DNA from: Adiantum capillus-veneris
Lineage: Eukaryota > Streptophyta > Polypodiopsida > Polypodiales > Pteridaceae
Direction: 5' to 3'
DNA length: 64,000 nucleotides
Assembly (NCBI GenBank): GCA_014529385.2
Contig: CM043948.1
Location: 22,985,451-23,049,450 of the forward strand
Part shown: in pieces, positions 8,527-18,807 of the stretch
How the letters are laid out: each line of letters opens with the position of its first letter
How positions within the stretch are numbered: the stretch's first letter is position 1
Notes under the pieces: generated by a model
Databases searched by the model: none
Told to the model about the DNA's origin: nothing
What the model saw: only the letters and a program-made list of their open reading frames with translations
Translations under genes and position numbers: made by a program

Positions 8527-9434
8527 ATCGTCGTGTCGAACCTGCTCTTCGCGCTCCTTTTGTGGCGAGGATTTCCCCTCCATCGCGCGCAAGCCTGTGG
8601 TCCTTGCACCCTTTTCTGGCAGTCCCAGCGCACTGATCTTGCTCCTACCGTTTCAGCCTGCACGCTGATGCACTTTGCTGGGTGTTTCCCCTCCCCTCGC
8701 ATCCTTTTCAGCTGTGTTCTGGCCTGTGACGTTTTCTGCTTTCTCCACACAGGTTTTTTCTTTCGTTTGGTTTCTTGTCTCCTTGCTGCCTGTTACGTAG
8801 GCATGCGATTTTTTCTTTGTCTGTGATTGTTGTTTTGCCTGCATGCTTGCATGTGTCTGTCTGTCTCCTTGTGGGTGGGGGGTGTGTGCGCGCGCGTGTG
8901 TGCCATGTGGATGATTGCCTGCTGCATGTTGTTGCCTGTTTTTCTGTTTAATTCTCCTGTTTTTGCTCAATCGGATTAGGTGTTTAGGGCCAGTTGTGGT
9001 CACGGAGAGTTGGATGGTTGCACCTTTAGCCTTTTCTTTAGCTTGTTCCTATCAAAGTTTTTGCTTATGGAGGTTGCAGAAGGTCATAGCCCTGTTGACC
9101 TTGCCAGGGATGGCTGTGAGGCTTTCTCTCTCCTAGAGTTTTGATGCAAGTTCTTTGGCAGTGGTGGTGCCTATTCTAGTCGGATGGGCCGCTGCTTGCG
9201 GCCTTGGAGACCTGGAGTTGGCAATTGGAGATTCTTGGTTGGAGTTTTGGGCCTCCTTGTTGAAGTCTAGGTGGCTTGCTTCTGCTACAGCTCTCTACTT
9301 CTTCCTTTACTCCCTTGCTCCTAGCTTTTGTGGTATCACTATCTTTTGGAACTTTGTGTCACTGATAATTTTTCCCCTATGGTCGGGCTGTAACTCGGAT
9401 TACATAATAGAAAAGGGTATCGAGCCCCACTTCT
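8527..9434. other. Unassigned non-coding stretch
   Basis: I see no recognised domain. The sequence is T- and G-rich on the plus strand, has a short GC/GT run near 8878-8902, and ends GAGCCCCACTTCTATTGAGAGAG at a LINE tail. A 94-codon plus ORF at 9155-9439 has no recognisable motif. It may be the 3' part of another retroelement. Confidence 0.4.
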
Positions 9435-9858
9435 ATTGAGAGAGAGAGAGAAATGATATATGAATGTCTCTAAAAGGTCAAAATGACCTATGAAACCAAT
9501 CCGTTACAAACTGGTGAGTCTGATACCATGTCTGGGTGCCCAAAAAAAAAAGAGAGAGAGATACTAAAATGATTCTAGAAGTGCTACTAGTTGGAACTGT
9601 GTGGGGTATGTGTGATCACTGATACACTGGGTGCCCAATCCTCATCTGTACTCTGGATGTCGCGCTTTGGATGTCGAGATAGTATGGCTCAGATCCTCTA
9701 ATGTAGTCTCCGTCGAAGCTGTGAAGCTCCTTTCTTTAGTCGTGGGTGTCTCGATCGCCCTAACTCCAATGCTCGATCAATAAGAGTACCATGGGTGTGA
9801 CTATGAGCCTCTATGTGGGATGTCTGGTGTGAAAAAATTAATAATTTGCCTCTCGGAT
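9435..9858 (-). mobile_element. LINE 3' end (fourth copy), truncated
   Basis: On the minus strand this holds the end of the ORF2 region (9770-9858, matching 1085-1200 of LINE-A: GCTCGATCAAT...GTACC), the 3' UTR, the conserved hairpin at 9475-9489 and a short TC tail at 9435-9451. It is cut at 9858 by the poly(A) end of the L1 element, so the L1 probably landed in it. Confidence 0.65.
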
Positions 9859-9865
9859 TGTCTTT

Positions 9866-10011
9866 TTTTTTTTTTTCCGAGAAAAAGATCCTTCTATTAG
9901 TTAATGAAAACTGCCCATAGGGCTACAACCATCTCTGTAAGAGAGGGCTACAACAAGCATGATGGGGAGACTCTCCCAATGAAAAATCAGCATATATACA
10001 ATGAGGCTAAA
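9866..10011 (-). other. L1 3' UTR and poly(A) tail
   Basis: About 130 bp of non-coding sequence ends in a run of 14 A on the L1 strand (T run 9867-9880). A simple A tail contrasts with the TC tail of the other LINE family here. Confidence 0.7.
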
Positions 10012-11754
10012 TCAAGAGATGGCAGGAGGGAAGAGCCACACAGGTGGACAGTAGTGCCATCTCAGCACCCCCTGGACTATGGTGTAGAAAGGCCCAGGGC
10101 GCCAGAGTCGAAGGAAAGCCTCGCGCCACTCCCGCATGCGGTCGAGGCTGCCTTGTAGTCCCTCAAGTGTTCCTCTGAGAGTATGGATCAGTTCTAGCCA
10201 AAAGTCACGAATAGTCTCTACTGGTGGCACAGGGCGAGCCTCAAAGATGCGGAAACAGCGGGCCCGCCAGATGAGCCAAAGTGTCAGGCCATTGATGAGC
10301 TCCCAACACTCCTCTCTCTCACTGCACCACTCCTATGGAGTAAGCTCTGTAGCAGGCTGGAGTGTAGGTCGCCCCCCCTGCATCACTATCATCCTGCTGG
10401 TGGAAGATAGCTCAAACCGAAGTGCCGGGCCCGTGAGGGTGGACCAAGCCGCTGCCCCCCAAGTGTACTGTCGAGCCGTGGAGAGAGCAGGCATCAGCCG
10501 AAGAACTCGTAGCCACACTTGCTGGGCCGAGGGACAGTCCCAAAGACAGTGACGTTGACTCTCCACCAAATGGTCACAATCTGCACATGTGGCCGAGAGA
10601 CCACTATGCACTAGCCAGCTCCCTACTGCTGTGGCTCTATGTGCGACCAGCCACTGAAACAAGGTGACTCGCCTCGGCTGTCTAGAGTTCCACAACCTCT
10701 CCCAAAAGTCTGCCAAGAACTCGACTGTGAGACCCTCCTCCTGCCAATGACGTGCTGCAGCGGGGAGGGCCTCTCTCTGTGCTGCTAGTATATGACGTCC
10801 CAGTCGAACAGTGTACTGAAAGAACGGGACTCTTGGGTGGTCTGCAGAAGAGAAGGGGTCCCTCCATAGCCATTCACCAGGATCCCACTGTACTCGTGCC
10901 AATGGACAACACTCCTAAGCCCATAGCCTCCAGTGTCCTGTCTGAAGAACTGCTAGGTCAGGGTCTATGACGCAGGTCCGCCCACAGATGCCCACTACTC
11001 GGATCCTCTGAAAACAGCACTCTGCTACCTACGGGGCCTCTAGTGCAACTCGCTGTAGTCGTCCCCCACCCTGAAGGTCGAAGAACAGGGCTGAGACAGA
11101 CTCTGAGCGGGCCCTGACTGAAATGAGAACCTCCAGTCGTGTGAAGGCTCCCATCCACCGGGGTGCTACTGGCTCGAGAGGCGTGAGCCACTCAGCTGGA
11201 ACTGACTCTGAGATGTCCTGACACATGCTCTGCACCCCTCTCATGCCATGTAGCTGGAAACCCTGCACCTCCTCTGACAAACCTGTGAACTCTAGCCAGT
11301 CACCTAGAGAGCGCGTTGGACCTGCTGCCATGGGACCCCAGGAAACATGAGGCCGACTACCAACCAAGTGGCCTCTCTGAGTGCTAACCATGGGGTTCCA
11401 GACGAGGGGCTGCCGTAGGCGCTCCTCCGTGCACGTCGGTTGTCTCTGCTCTAGGCCACGCCGTAAGAGCTCCCAAGATCGAAGCAAACTCACAGCGAAG
11501 CGATCCTCCAGTCTCCTGCGCAAACCAACTCGACGCAACTCTGTAAAGATCCATCTGGTCGAAGGTTGCCAGGGGCCTCCTGACTGAGGCACCATGGCAC
11601 GAAGCCTCTGCAGCAAGAACTCCTTCCAGGGCTCCTCTCCTGGAAGAAGTCCTCTGACTACGAACTTCCCAAGAAGGGCTCTGCTCTGATGTGCTGGATC
11701 AATGATCCCAAGCCTTGCCTGAGGACAAGGAAGTGTGATGACCGACCAAGCCAC
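10012..11754 (-). pseudogene. L1 ORF2 C-terminus with zinc-finger region
   Basis: Frames 11754-11029, 10902-10333 and 10230-10012 continue ORF2. The part at 10900-10333 reads RRVTLFQWLVAHRATAVGSWL, then CADCDHLVESQRHCLWDCPSAQQVW, the zf-RVT-type C-X2-C-(X)n-H-X4-C end domain of plant L1 ORF2. The last segment (LELIHTLRGTLEGLQ ... FYTIVQGVLRWHYC) extends to about 10012. Frameshifts separate the three pieces. Confidence 0.75.
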
Positions 11755-11787
11755 CTTGGCTCGGGCAATCTGAGTGTCACGACCTGA

Positions 11788-13169
11788 CTAAAGGAAGTTC
11801 CTGATCAGCCTCTCTACCTGGCTGATACAAGAACTTGAGAAGATCAAGGAAGAAGTGATGTACCACATAGTCGCTAACAACACCTGGTTGGCAACTACTA
11901 CGCTACCAACCAGCGAAAGTCGTGCTGAGCTCCAATGTAACAGGTTTCTCCTGATGGACAGGAGAAGAGGAGCAATGTGTTGCTCGGGGGACAAGTACCG
12001 AACTGCAGTCCCTGGGGGAATCCACCTGAAACCCTCTCCTGGCATCCAATCTGGCACAGGAGCATTGCCAACCGAGAAAGCCACTGTCTTTCTCCAGTTA
12101 ATCAGTGCGCCCGATGCACCACAACAGGTCTCCAAAGCCTGCTCACATCTGTGCAGATTGGCCTCCTGGCCCTCTAAGTACAAGGCTGAGTCATAGGGAG
12201 TGCTAAGCCCCTCAGACCAACCTGCTGTGACATGAAAAATCTGCTCATCGCCTCCGCATAGAACAGAAAGAGATAGGGGGCAAGAGGACAACCCTGTCTG
12301 ACCGAGCGTGTGAGCATGAAGCGCTCACCTCTACCTCTTGCCAAAAGCACCTGACTGTGAGCCTATCTGTACAAAGATGACACCCCTCTGATCCAAGCAT
12401 CTGAGAAGGCCATCCTGCGTAGAGTGCCCTCTAGAAAGTCCCAGTCAACTTTGTCGTATGCCTTCTCAAAATCAAGAAGAAGAATCACAAGGTCCTCCCC
12501 ACGGAGCCGTGCCAGGGCAGAAGCCTCCCAGAAAGTGAAGATGTTTTCAAGGATACTACGTTCCTTGACAAAACCTGTCTGAGTCCCATGTATAAGGCTC
12601 TCCAAAAGTGGCTGAATGCTCAAACTGAGAGCCTTGGCAAGAATTTTGTAGGCTGAGTTGAGGATGGTGATGGGGCGCCATTGTCGAATCTCATCCAAGG
12701 AGCCACCCTCCTTTGGAATGAGGTAAATCAGGCCCTCACTCATGCTATCAGGCATCACTCCTGTGTGCAAAATGTACTGAAAGGCACTACAAAGATCTGG
12801 GCCAAGCAGGTCCCAGTACTCCAAGAAAAAGCTGGGAGTCAGCCCATCCTCACCTGGACAGCTACCACGAGGGTGGGCCCTAAGAGCCGTGTGCAGCTCC
12901 TCAAGCTGAAGTGGCATCTCTAGCCTCTGGCGCATCTCCTTAGTCACAAGACAAGGCATCTGTGCCCAAACCTGCTCCCTGCATGCATCCTGCCGCTCTG
13001 ACTGGGGCTCAGCCGACAGTAACTCACAGTAAAAGTCAGTAGCAACTGCACGCATATCCTCGGGCTCACAAACAACTGACCCATCGGGTCTCCTCAACTG
13101 ATTGACCTTGGCATGCGAGTGCCGAGGTCCCACTGTCTCAAAAAAAGCACCTATCACTTTGTCACCCAC
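11788..13169 (-). pseudogene. L1 ORF2 reverse transcriptase, active site deleted
   Basis: The frame 13169-12363 holds RT motifs in order: CPGEDGLTPSFFLEYW, GLIYLIPKEGG, RQWRPITILNSAYKILAKALS, QTGFVKERSILENI and LLLDFEKAYDKVDW (motif A Asp). Near 12300-12240 another frame reads QGCPLAPYLFLFYAEAM and GLRGLALP. Then the sequence jumps to PYDSALYLEGQEANL. The canonical box just before SALYLEG should be YADD; here only Y and one D remain, with a frame change at about 12196. The enzyme therefore lacks its metal-binding Asp pair. LINWRKTVAFSVG follows as expected. Confidence 0.85.
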
Positions 13170-13501
13170 CTGAGTCCACTGAGATGCCTGTCGGTGAAAG
13201 GCAAACTCATGACGCCTCTCCTCTGTGCTAGCAAGCTCCTATCGGGCCTGCTGTAACTGCTCCTCCAACCATGGACTGTCTGGATGGTGCTCCTGCATCC
13301 TTTGTAGTGAAGCAATGCCTCGTCTGAGACGCTGCTCCTCCTCTCTCGTTGCAGCCCGGCGAGCCAGAGACTCGTGGAGAAAAAAGTGGCTAAGCTGAGC
13401 TAGGCCTAAGGCAGTCTGTCTGCAGGTAGAACCTGGCTGTCCATGCCCTCTGTCCAGAGAGCCTCTACCCTCTCTCTAAGTGCTGAGTCCAACAAGACCC
13501 G

Positions 13502-14302
13502 CTATAGGATGCGAAGCATCGTGCTCCCACTCCTCTGCCTGTCTGCCACTGTGAGGATCACTGGTGCATGGCCCGAGAAGGATGTCCCTGCCAGGATGCC
13601 CACTGATCCCCCCAAGTCACTGAAGTGGTCACTAGTGTAGAAGCGTTCTATACGTGATAGATGCACTCCTCCCACTCTGCGGTCCGATCTAGAGAAGGCA
13701 AGACTGGCTGGAGGCCTCACAAAGCCAGAGTGCTGCCATGTATCCGAGACCCTCAAAGTCATACACAACCTCTCCCAAGCTGCTAAGTCGACTCCATGCA
13801 TAGTAGCATGGCTGCCTCCAATCCTATCAGAAGGGTCCTCCAACACGTTGAAGTCCCCTCCTACATACCAATGGTCAGCCTGCGGCAAAGACTCAACAAT
13901 CTGTGACCAAAACTCTACACGAGCACTCGCCACATTGGGCGCATAGATGTTCAAGAAGCCTACAAGGCCACCCTGAACCTGCATAATAATCCACTGAGCC
14001 CTGCCTGGCAAAATAATCCCTCTGCCCACAATGGCCTGCTGCAATGAATCTGCAATAGTCATACATACCCCACCCTGGATGCCTCCAGGTCCAAAAGCAG
14101 CTGACCAAAAGGTATCATATCGTCCATGCAAAATCTGACCACATCGCCGAATGCGGCTCTCACACAGATGGTGCTCCTGAAGCATAAGGAGATCAATCTC
14201 TCCTCCCACAAGGCAACGCTGAAGGTCCTGACGCAATCGGCCCCGTTGTCACTGAAACTGGGGCCCACCTAGTCTCTGCACGTTCCACGAGATGATCCTC
14301 AT
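13502..14302 (-). pseudogene. L1 ORF2 endonuclease domain
   Basis: ORF2 starts with ATG at 14302 (MRIISWNVQRLGG), 44 bp after the ORF1 stop. A TGA lies at codon 17. The APE-type endonuclease then reads on: LLMLQEHHL (catalytic Glu region), GGVCMTI, FLNIYAPN, WYVGGDFNVLEDPSDRIGG (Asp and Asn motif), and FSGHAPVILTV (His near the end). All main motif blocks are recognisable, so the domain is well preserved apart from the early stop. It nicks target DNA for target-primed reverse transcription. Confidence 0.85.
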
Positions 14303-14345
14303 GGGGAGCAAGAGAGAACAGATGCTGCCGCAGCAGCAAGACAGG

Positions 14346-16171
14346 CTATCTTCGAGGTTGGCTTGGATGGGGAGTAATCCGCATCCAAGCGTCCTCTAGA
14401 TAGGCGAGACTGCAGTGAGTGCCTAGCCCAAGCCCCCAAGCAGAGCAATCCGTGCGTAAAGCAACCTCCTCTGTCGAGGAGTCCTCATGAATGTATACAT
14501 AGCAAGGCAAACACTGTGTATGAGCAAAGAAGTACACCACAATGTGCCTACATCCTGCTGAGTTTGGGGGTGTCGAGGGACTCATCTGTAACTCAAAGTT
14601 CTCCCATGTGATGAGAGAACTCGAGAACCTGTGTATGCAACCATCCCAACACTGAGTCGAGGGACCACTCTGTCTCGGCCCTACCACAGAGGGGGAAGGA
14701 GAAACCAACTGCTGAGTCCAAGGCCTCTGTCCCCCTAGCGGCGAGGAACAAAGCATGGACCTTGAAGCAGGCTGCCTCGTGGTCTGCTGTGGAATCACCG
14801 AGAAAGCGAGTGAACCCGTAGTCGAAGAAGTCCTAGCGGCGTCAGAGGTCAATGCTCGTCAGACCATGAGGGATAGCTGTAAGGGAATATGTCTGAATCT
14901 GCAGAGGGGGCCGCAAGAAGGGTTGACCCTCTCTCGCTAGGCGACTCGTGGCAAAGGCGCTGCCAAGAGATCTCCTAGCCGCCGGCGAGGGACCAGTCTC
15001 CTGAGTCGACTTTGGAACTAGAGCAGGAGGAGGGGGAGAAGGAGCTGTGGGGGGGGGGGGCAAAGGAGAAGAGGAGCGGTGTGGGGCGACAGAGGTAGAG
15101 GGGCGAGGTGGAGAGGCGACGGGAGCAGAGGGCAGGGGGGAGGATGAGGAGGAGGAGGGGAAATCTGAAGGGGGAGCGGCTGTCGAGGGTGAAGCGGAGG
15201 TGGAGGCTGGCGCAGGGGACTCCCCCTGCTCAAGAGGACCAAAGCGGTTCCCCGTGGGAACCCACTGTTGTTGAGTAGGCACCTGAGGGCCACTCTGAGT
15301 GCCAGGCTGTCGCTGTGGCCCCTGGCGTCTACGGCCACGGGCCTGTTGCCACCCCTCCTCCGCTGGAGCCCCAGGCTCGGAGGGTGGCTCTGAATCTGTG
15401 CGTTGTGCCGCTGACTGTGGCTGCGGCTCAGCCTTGGCAGGCTGGGGCTGAGACTGAGGTGCAGATCGTGGCCTCCTCCGTGGAGAGGCCTTCGCTAGGT
15501 GGCCCATCTGTCGGCAAATGAAGCACTGGTTCGGGAGGCCCGAGTACTCCACACTGTCTAAAGCAACCCCCACTCAGTCGAGGCAGAAGGATGACCTTTG
15601 CGAGCGTGTGGGTATCTTTGACCAAAACTCGAACTGAGGGGATGCCAGCCGCCTTGGCAGCTACTGATGCTGCCGTACGAGGTGTCTCCAGGACAGTCTT
15701 GATAGCGGAGCCAATCTTGGAAAGAAGTGGTAGGTACTCCCTCCGTAAACCCGGAAAGCAGGCTAAGATGGGGATGTCTGTCTCCTCTACTAGAACATCC
15801 GAAGTCGGGTCAAAACCATGTCGCCACTGTCGAAAGTGGGCGCGTGATGCTCGGATGGCCAGTGGACTCATAGCTATGACCTTGGAAGCCATGTTGGAGG
15901 TCTCGAACTCGATCTGATAGTACCCCCGTCCGAGAATCTGGACATCCAAGATCTTGCCCACCTCTGCGAGAAGGCGGGCCTGGAGAAGGTCTCGCAGCTC
16001 TCCTTTGCTAGGTCGGGTGCCGAGAATTTTGCAGATGACCTGCAATCGCTCTACCTCAGCGGCTAGGCTCGCTTGCTCTGTCGGTGAGAGAGCAAGTCGA
16101 ATGGTGGGCTTAGCGGGGTCAGGCGAGGGGGCTTCTGGCGAGTCCCTCTGTGGCGAAGCGTGAGCCTCCAT
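14346..16171 (-). pseudogene. L1 ORF1 (gag-like RNA-binding protein)
   Basis: ORF1 starts MEAHASPQRDSPEAPSP at 16171. The first ~200 residues (ALSPTEQASLAAEVERLQ ... GRGYYQIEFETSNMASKVIAMSPL) resemble the DUF4283-type domain of plant L1 ORF1. A zinc knuckle follows near 15510-15545, QCFICRQMGHLAKAS, where the last Cys of the CX2CX4HX4C motif is replaced by Ser. The C-terminal half is Pro/Ser/Gln-rich. Three overlapping frames (16171-15428, 15573-14842, 14852-14346) show frameshifts near 15560 and 14845. ORF1 would package the L1 RNA. Confidence 0.75.
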
Positions 16172-16500
16172 CTGTGTCTACTGCTGTGTCGTAAGAAGAG
16201 GTCGACAGGCGGACGTTGCAATCAGGCGCAGGAGACACTGCCCCAAAAAAACGAAGCAATGCCGAGGAGGCCGAACTGCAGCGGTTGACGGGGAGAAACC
16301 GAGGCGGGGGGGGGCAGCGGGTTGGGGAAGGCGGAAACGCTGGTGGCAGCAGGAGGAGGGTTGAAAATGTACATGCTAAACATAAAAATGGGTTGAGGTG
16401 GTCGTGTGCATACAATTCTATGAGAAACGAGGAGGATGGAGCTCTAACTCTTATATATGTGAAACTATAGGCGCTCGGGAGTACAACCATCAGATGCAAA

Positions 16501-16784
16501 TGACTAGCTAGCTCCATCCAGTATCAAACCGAGCTTCTTAAACGGCCACTAGAGACGAGTGTGTCCGTGAGCGAATGATACAATGTTTGCTTAGAAAAAG
16601 AAAACAAAAAAGTACAGAAGTAAAGCTGAATATATTCGATATAAAGTGCAGTATCACGTGGTTCATGTGTATGAACATGCCATGCGAATACAACTCACTG
16701 TGTCCTGCAGTATAAAGCAGACATCAAGTGTTTTTTTGTTGATTTCGTTCTCTATCATCTAGATGAGTGCACATGTTTTTTAAT
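16501..16784. other. Unassigned spacer
   Basis: I see no gene or repeat boundary here. It may hold the L1 5' UTR and flanking DNA. Confidence 0.3.
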
Positions 16785-17340
16785 ATCAAATTTTGGTGAG
16801 GTGTCTCGCAATATTATTCGGGCATTCACTTTAAGGATTGTGATGGAGGTATTGCTTTATGTCAAACAAAGTATTTGAGGCATTATGGTATGCAATTGAT
16901 CCTAGCAATTGCAAATCTTTCTCTAGACCTGATGGAAACACGTTTAAGGTTTAGCATGTATTATTGTAGTAAATATTTTGATGTCTCTCTCTACTCTTGA
17001 TTGTCTTGTTTATGTATAAAACAATGTCAATTTTGCAATTTTTGTAAATAGATGAGTGTACATGTTTATTCGAAGCTAATTTGAAAAGTTTCTAAACATC
17101 AAATTTGATGTCTTGCAATATTATTTGGGCATTCACTTTAAGGATTGTGATGGAGGTGTTGCTGTATGTCAAACAAAGTATCTCAGTGACCATACCAATT
17201 GCACATCACTTGATGGAAACATGTTTAAAGTTAGGAGGTTTTGTTGTGGTGAACATTTTAATGTCTCTTTCTACTCTTGGTTGTCTTATTTATTTAAAAA
17301 ACAATGCCAAACTTGCAATTAATGCAAGCAAAATAATGGT
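16785..17340 (+). pseudogene. Two tandem copia RT fragments
   Basis: The plus strand at 17105-17330 encodes QYYLGIHFKDCDGGVAVCQTKYLSD and then DGNMFKVRR. This matches the end of copia RT at 49550-49690 (HYLGIQFKQCDGGIVLCQKSY). The block at 16790-16970 is a diverged second copy of the same ~170-bp segment in the same orientation (ATTCGGGCATTCACTTTAAG versus ATTTGGGCATTCACTTTAAG). No other copia domain is adjacent. Confidence 0.65.
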
Positions 17341-17940
17341 GAAATGAGAAAATCCACTACATTTGAAACTCATGTTCGAAATTTTGGAATCATGGAAACA
17401 ACTTCAAATAGCACAATGAGTTGCATTTTCAAAGTGATTTCCTTTTATAGGTCACGTGATAGTGTTTTGAAAAATTAGACATGTTAATAGCATGGCCTAG
17501 CATTATTTTGAAATAATTGATCCTCAAGAACACATTAAAATCAATCACTTCTACCTAATCTCTAACTAGTGTGCAAGTAGCCTATCGTTTGACCTTCCTT
17601 GGAAGTGTTAAAATCATGATCTTTAAGTTTTCAAGGAATGGAATTATTAGATGTATCCAAGGAAAATACCAAAGTGAGATTGATGGTTTTGCAAGATCAC
17701 AAAGCTAAATAAAATGAAAGAAACCCTCGACCTAACAACCTTCATTCTACTATGTCCACACGCATTAAATGTATCGTCAAAATGGGGGAATTATTGAAAA
17801 TTAAACCATATGTGAACTGATCAATAAAAGAATCTAGAGAAAATAAAAGTAGTAATGAAGGAACATATCGAACACTTAATACAGAGAATCGAATAAGGAA
17901 AAAGAGTCAAATCTGTACCTATACAACATAATACCACGTT
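17341..17940. other. Unassigned AT-rich spacer
   Basis: About 600 bp with no ORF or repeat that I can identify, located between the copia scraps and the gypsy protease fragment. Confidence 0.3.
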
Positions 17941-17947
17941 TTTTTGC

Positions 17948-18240
17948 AGAGTATGTTGGCATTAAATCTCTTTCTATATTGGACACTGGCGTTGGAGTTT
18001 CTATTGCTATTGAACAAACTTGGAAAGCTTACGAAACACCAGCAATGATAAAAACTCACATGAAATCGCAACTTGCAGGTGTTCATGAAGAGAGACATCT
18101 AGGATTGTTATAGTAACCATGTCTGGATTGGCTATATGAACTTACTTGTGCCATTGTGGATTTTGGGATCAAACCAAGCTATGAAATCATATTGGGGAGA
18201 TTATTCACGAGGCAACTCTAGATTATTCAAGATTGGGACT
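17948..18240 (+). pseudogene. Gypsy aspartic protease fragment
   Basis: The plus strand reads YVGIKSLSILDTGVGVSIA, containing the D-T-G active-site triad of retropepsins in the context typical of Ty3/gypsy. After a frameshift and stop it reads FGIKPSYEIILGRLFTRQL and IIQDWDL, matching the conserved end of plant gypsy proteases. The fragment is cut at 18240 by the LTR. The rest of this pol (RT) resumes after the tandem LTR units, at about 25190. Confidence 0.7.
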
Positions 18241-18807
18241 TGGTAGCGTAAATAGTGTGTTGTGCTCTCTACATTGGGTGCTTCTCAGTGCAGTGTGCGT
18301 GCCAATCTTACTCAAAACAGACTCAAAATAGGAAACAATAGACAACAATTGAGCTCATAGGGACACAATAGCAGCAACAATAGACCACAACAAATGACTC
18401 AACTATCTCAAAGAACTGATACAGACTCTGGCGTGGCAGTACACTCATCTCTAGTCGAGGACTCTGAGGTACAATGGGGTGTCGAGGTTCAGATGTGCAG
18501 GGATGGTGAAGATGTGCTCTGCGTATACTCATTGTAGATGACTACGTAAAGATAATGATGACCAAAACGCTACTACTCATATATACAACCATAAGAAGCC
18601 ACCAATGGCTCATAAATGACAGTATCTAAGTCTATCTCCATCGAGTGGTGGTGGTGACCTGGCCACGATGTCCACTAGACCATCGTATCCTTGCCACATG
18701 TCACTGCCCAGCGAGTCCATCCAGTGTGAACTGATCATCCAGTGTGAACTGACCAACCAAAGACCAACTGTAAAGTCTAAACTGTGACACTGTAGCCGGT
18801 TATTACA
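18241..18807 (-). mobile_element. LTR of tandem unit (copy 1, 567 bp)
   Basis: It starts TGGTAGCG (TGTAGCG with one added G) and ends TTATTACA. It matches 21639-22186 and 4413-5230 along its full length: GTGCTCTCTACA, then GTGCGTG-CAATCT-ACTC, then GATACAGACTCTGGCGTGGCAG. It is the 3' LTR if the element is read on the minus strand. The next bases inward (TGTTACCCGCCACAAGACTGCTCAC) match those after the second LTR, and on the element strand give a purine-rich GTGGCGGGTAA tract beside the LTR. Confidence 0.75.

Larger units (their letters stand above)
9866..16500 (-). mobile_element. Near full-length L1-type LINE, GC-rich
   Basis: The minus strand carries ORF1 (16171-14346), ORF2 (14302-10012) and a short 3' UTR ending in a poly(A) tail (T run at 9867-9880). 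Gene order and domains are those of plant L1 elements. GC content is visibly higher than in its neighbours. Lesions include a frameshift in ORF1, an early stop in ORF2 and a deletion of the RT active-site box. I could not find a clear target duplication; the 5' end is estimated. Confidence 0.85.

Noticed and set aside
9155-9439. 94-codon hydrophobic ORF as a membrane protein gene
   Set aside because: No conserved motif, no start context, and it ends in a LINE tail; probably chance.
15018-15338. Pro-rich and Gly/Glu-rich ORFs on both strands in L1 ORF1
   Set aside because: They are shadow frames of the low-complexity Pro/Ser-rich part of ORF1.
16400-16600. Target duplication of the L1 element
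   Set aside because: I searched for the sequence left of the poly(A) end (CTCTCGGATTGTC) near the 5' end and found no match.
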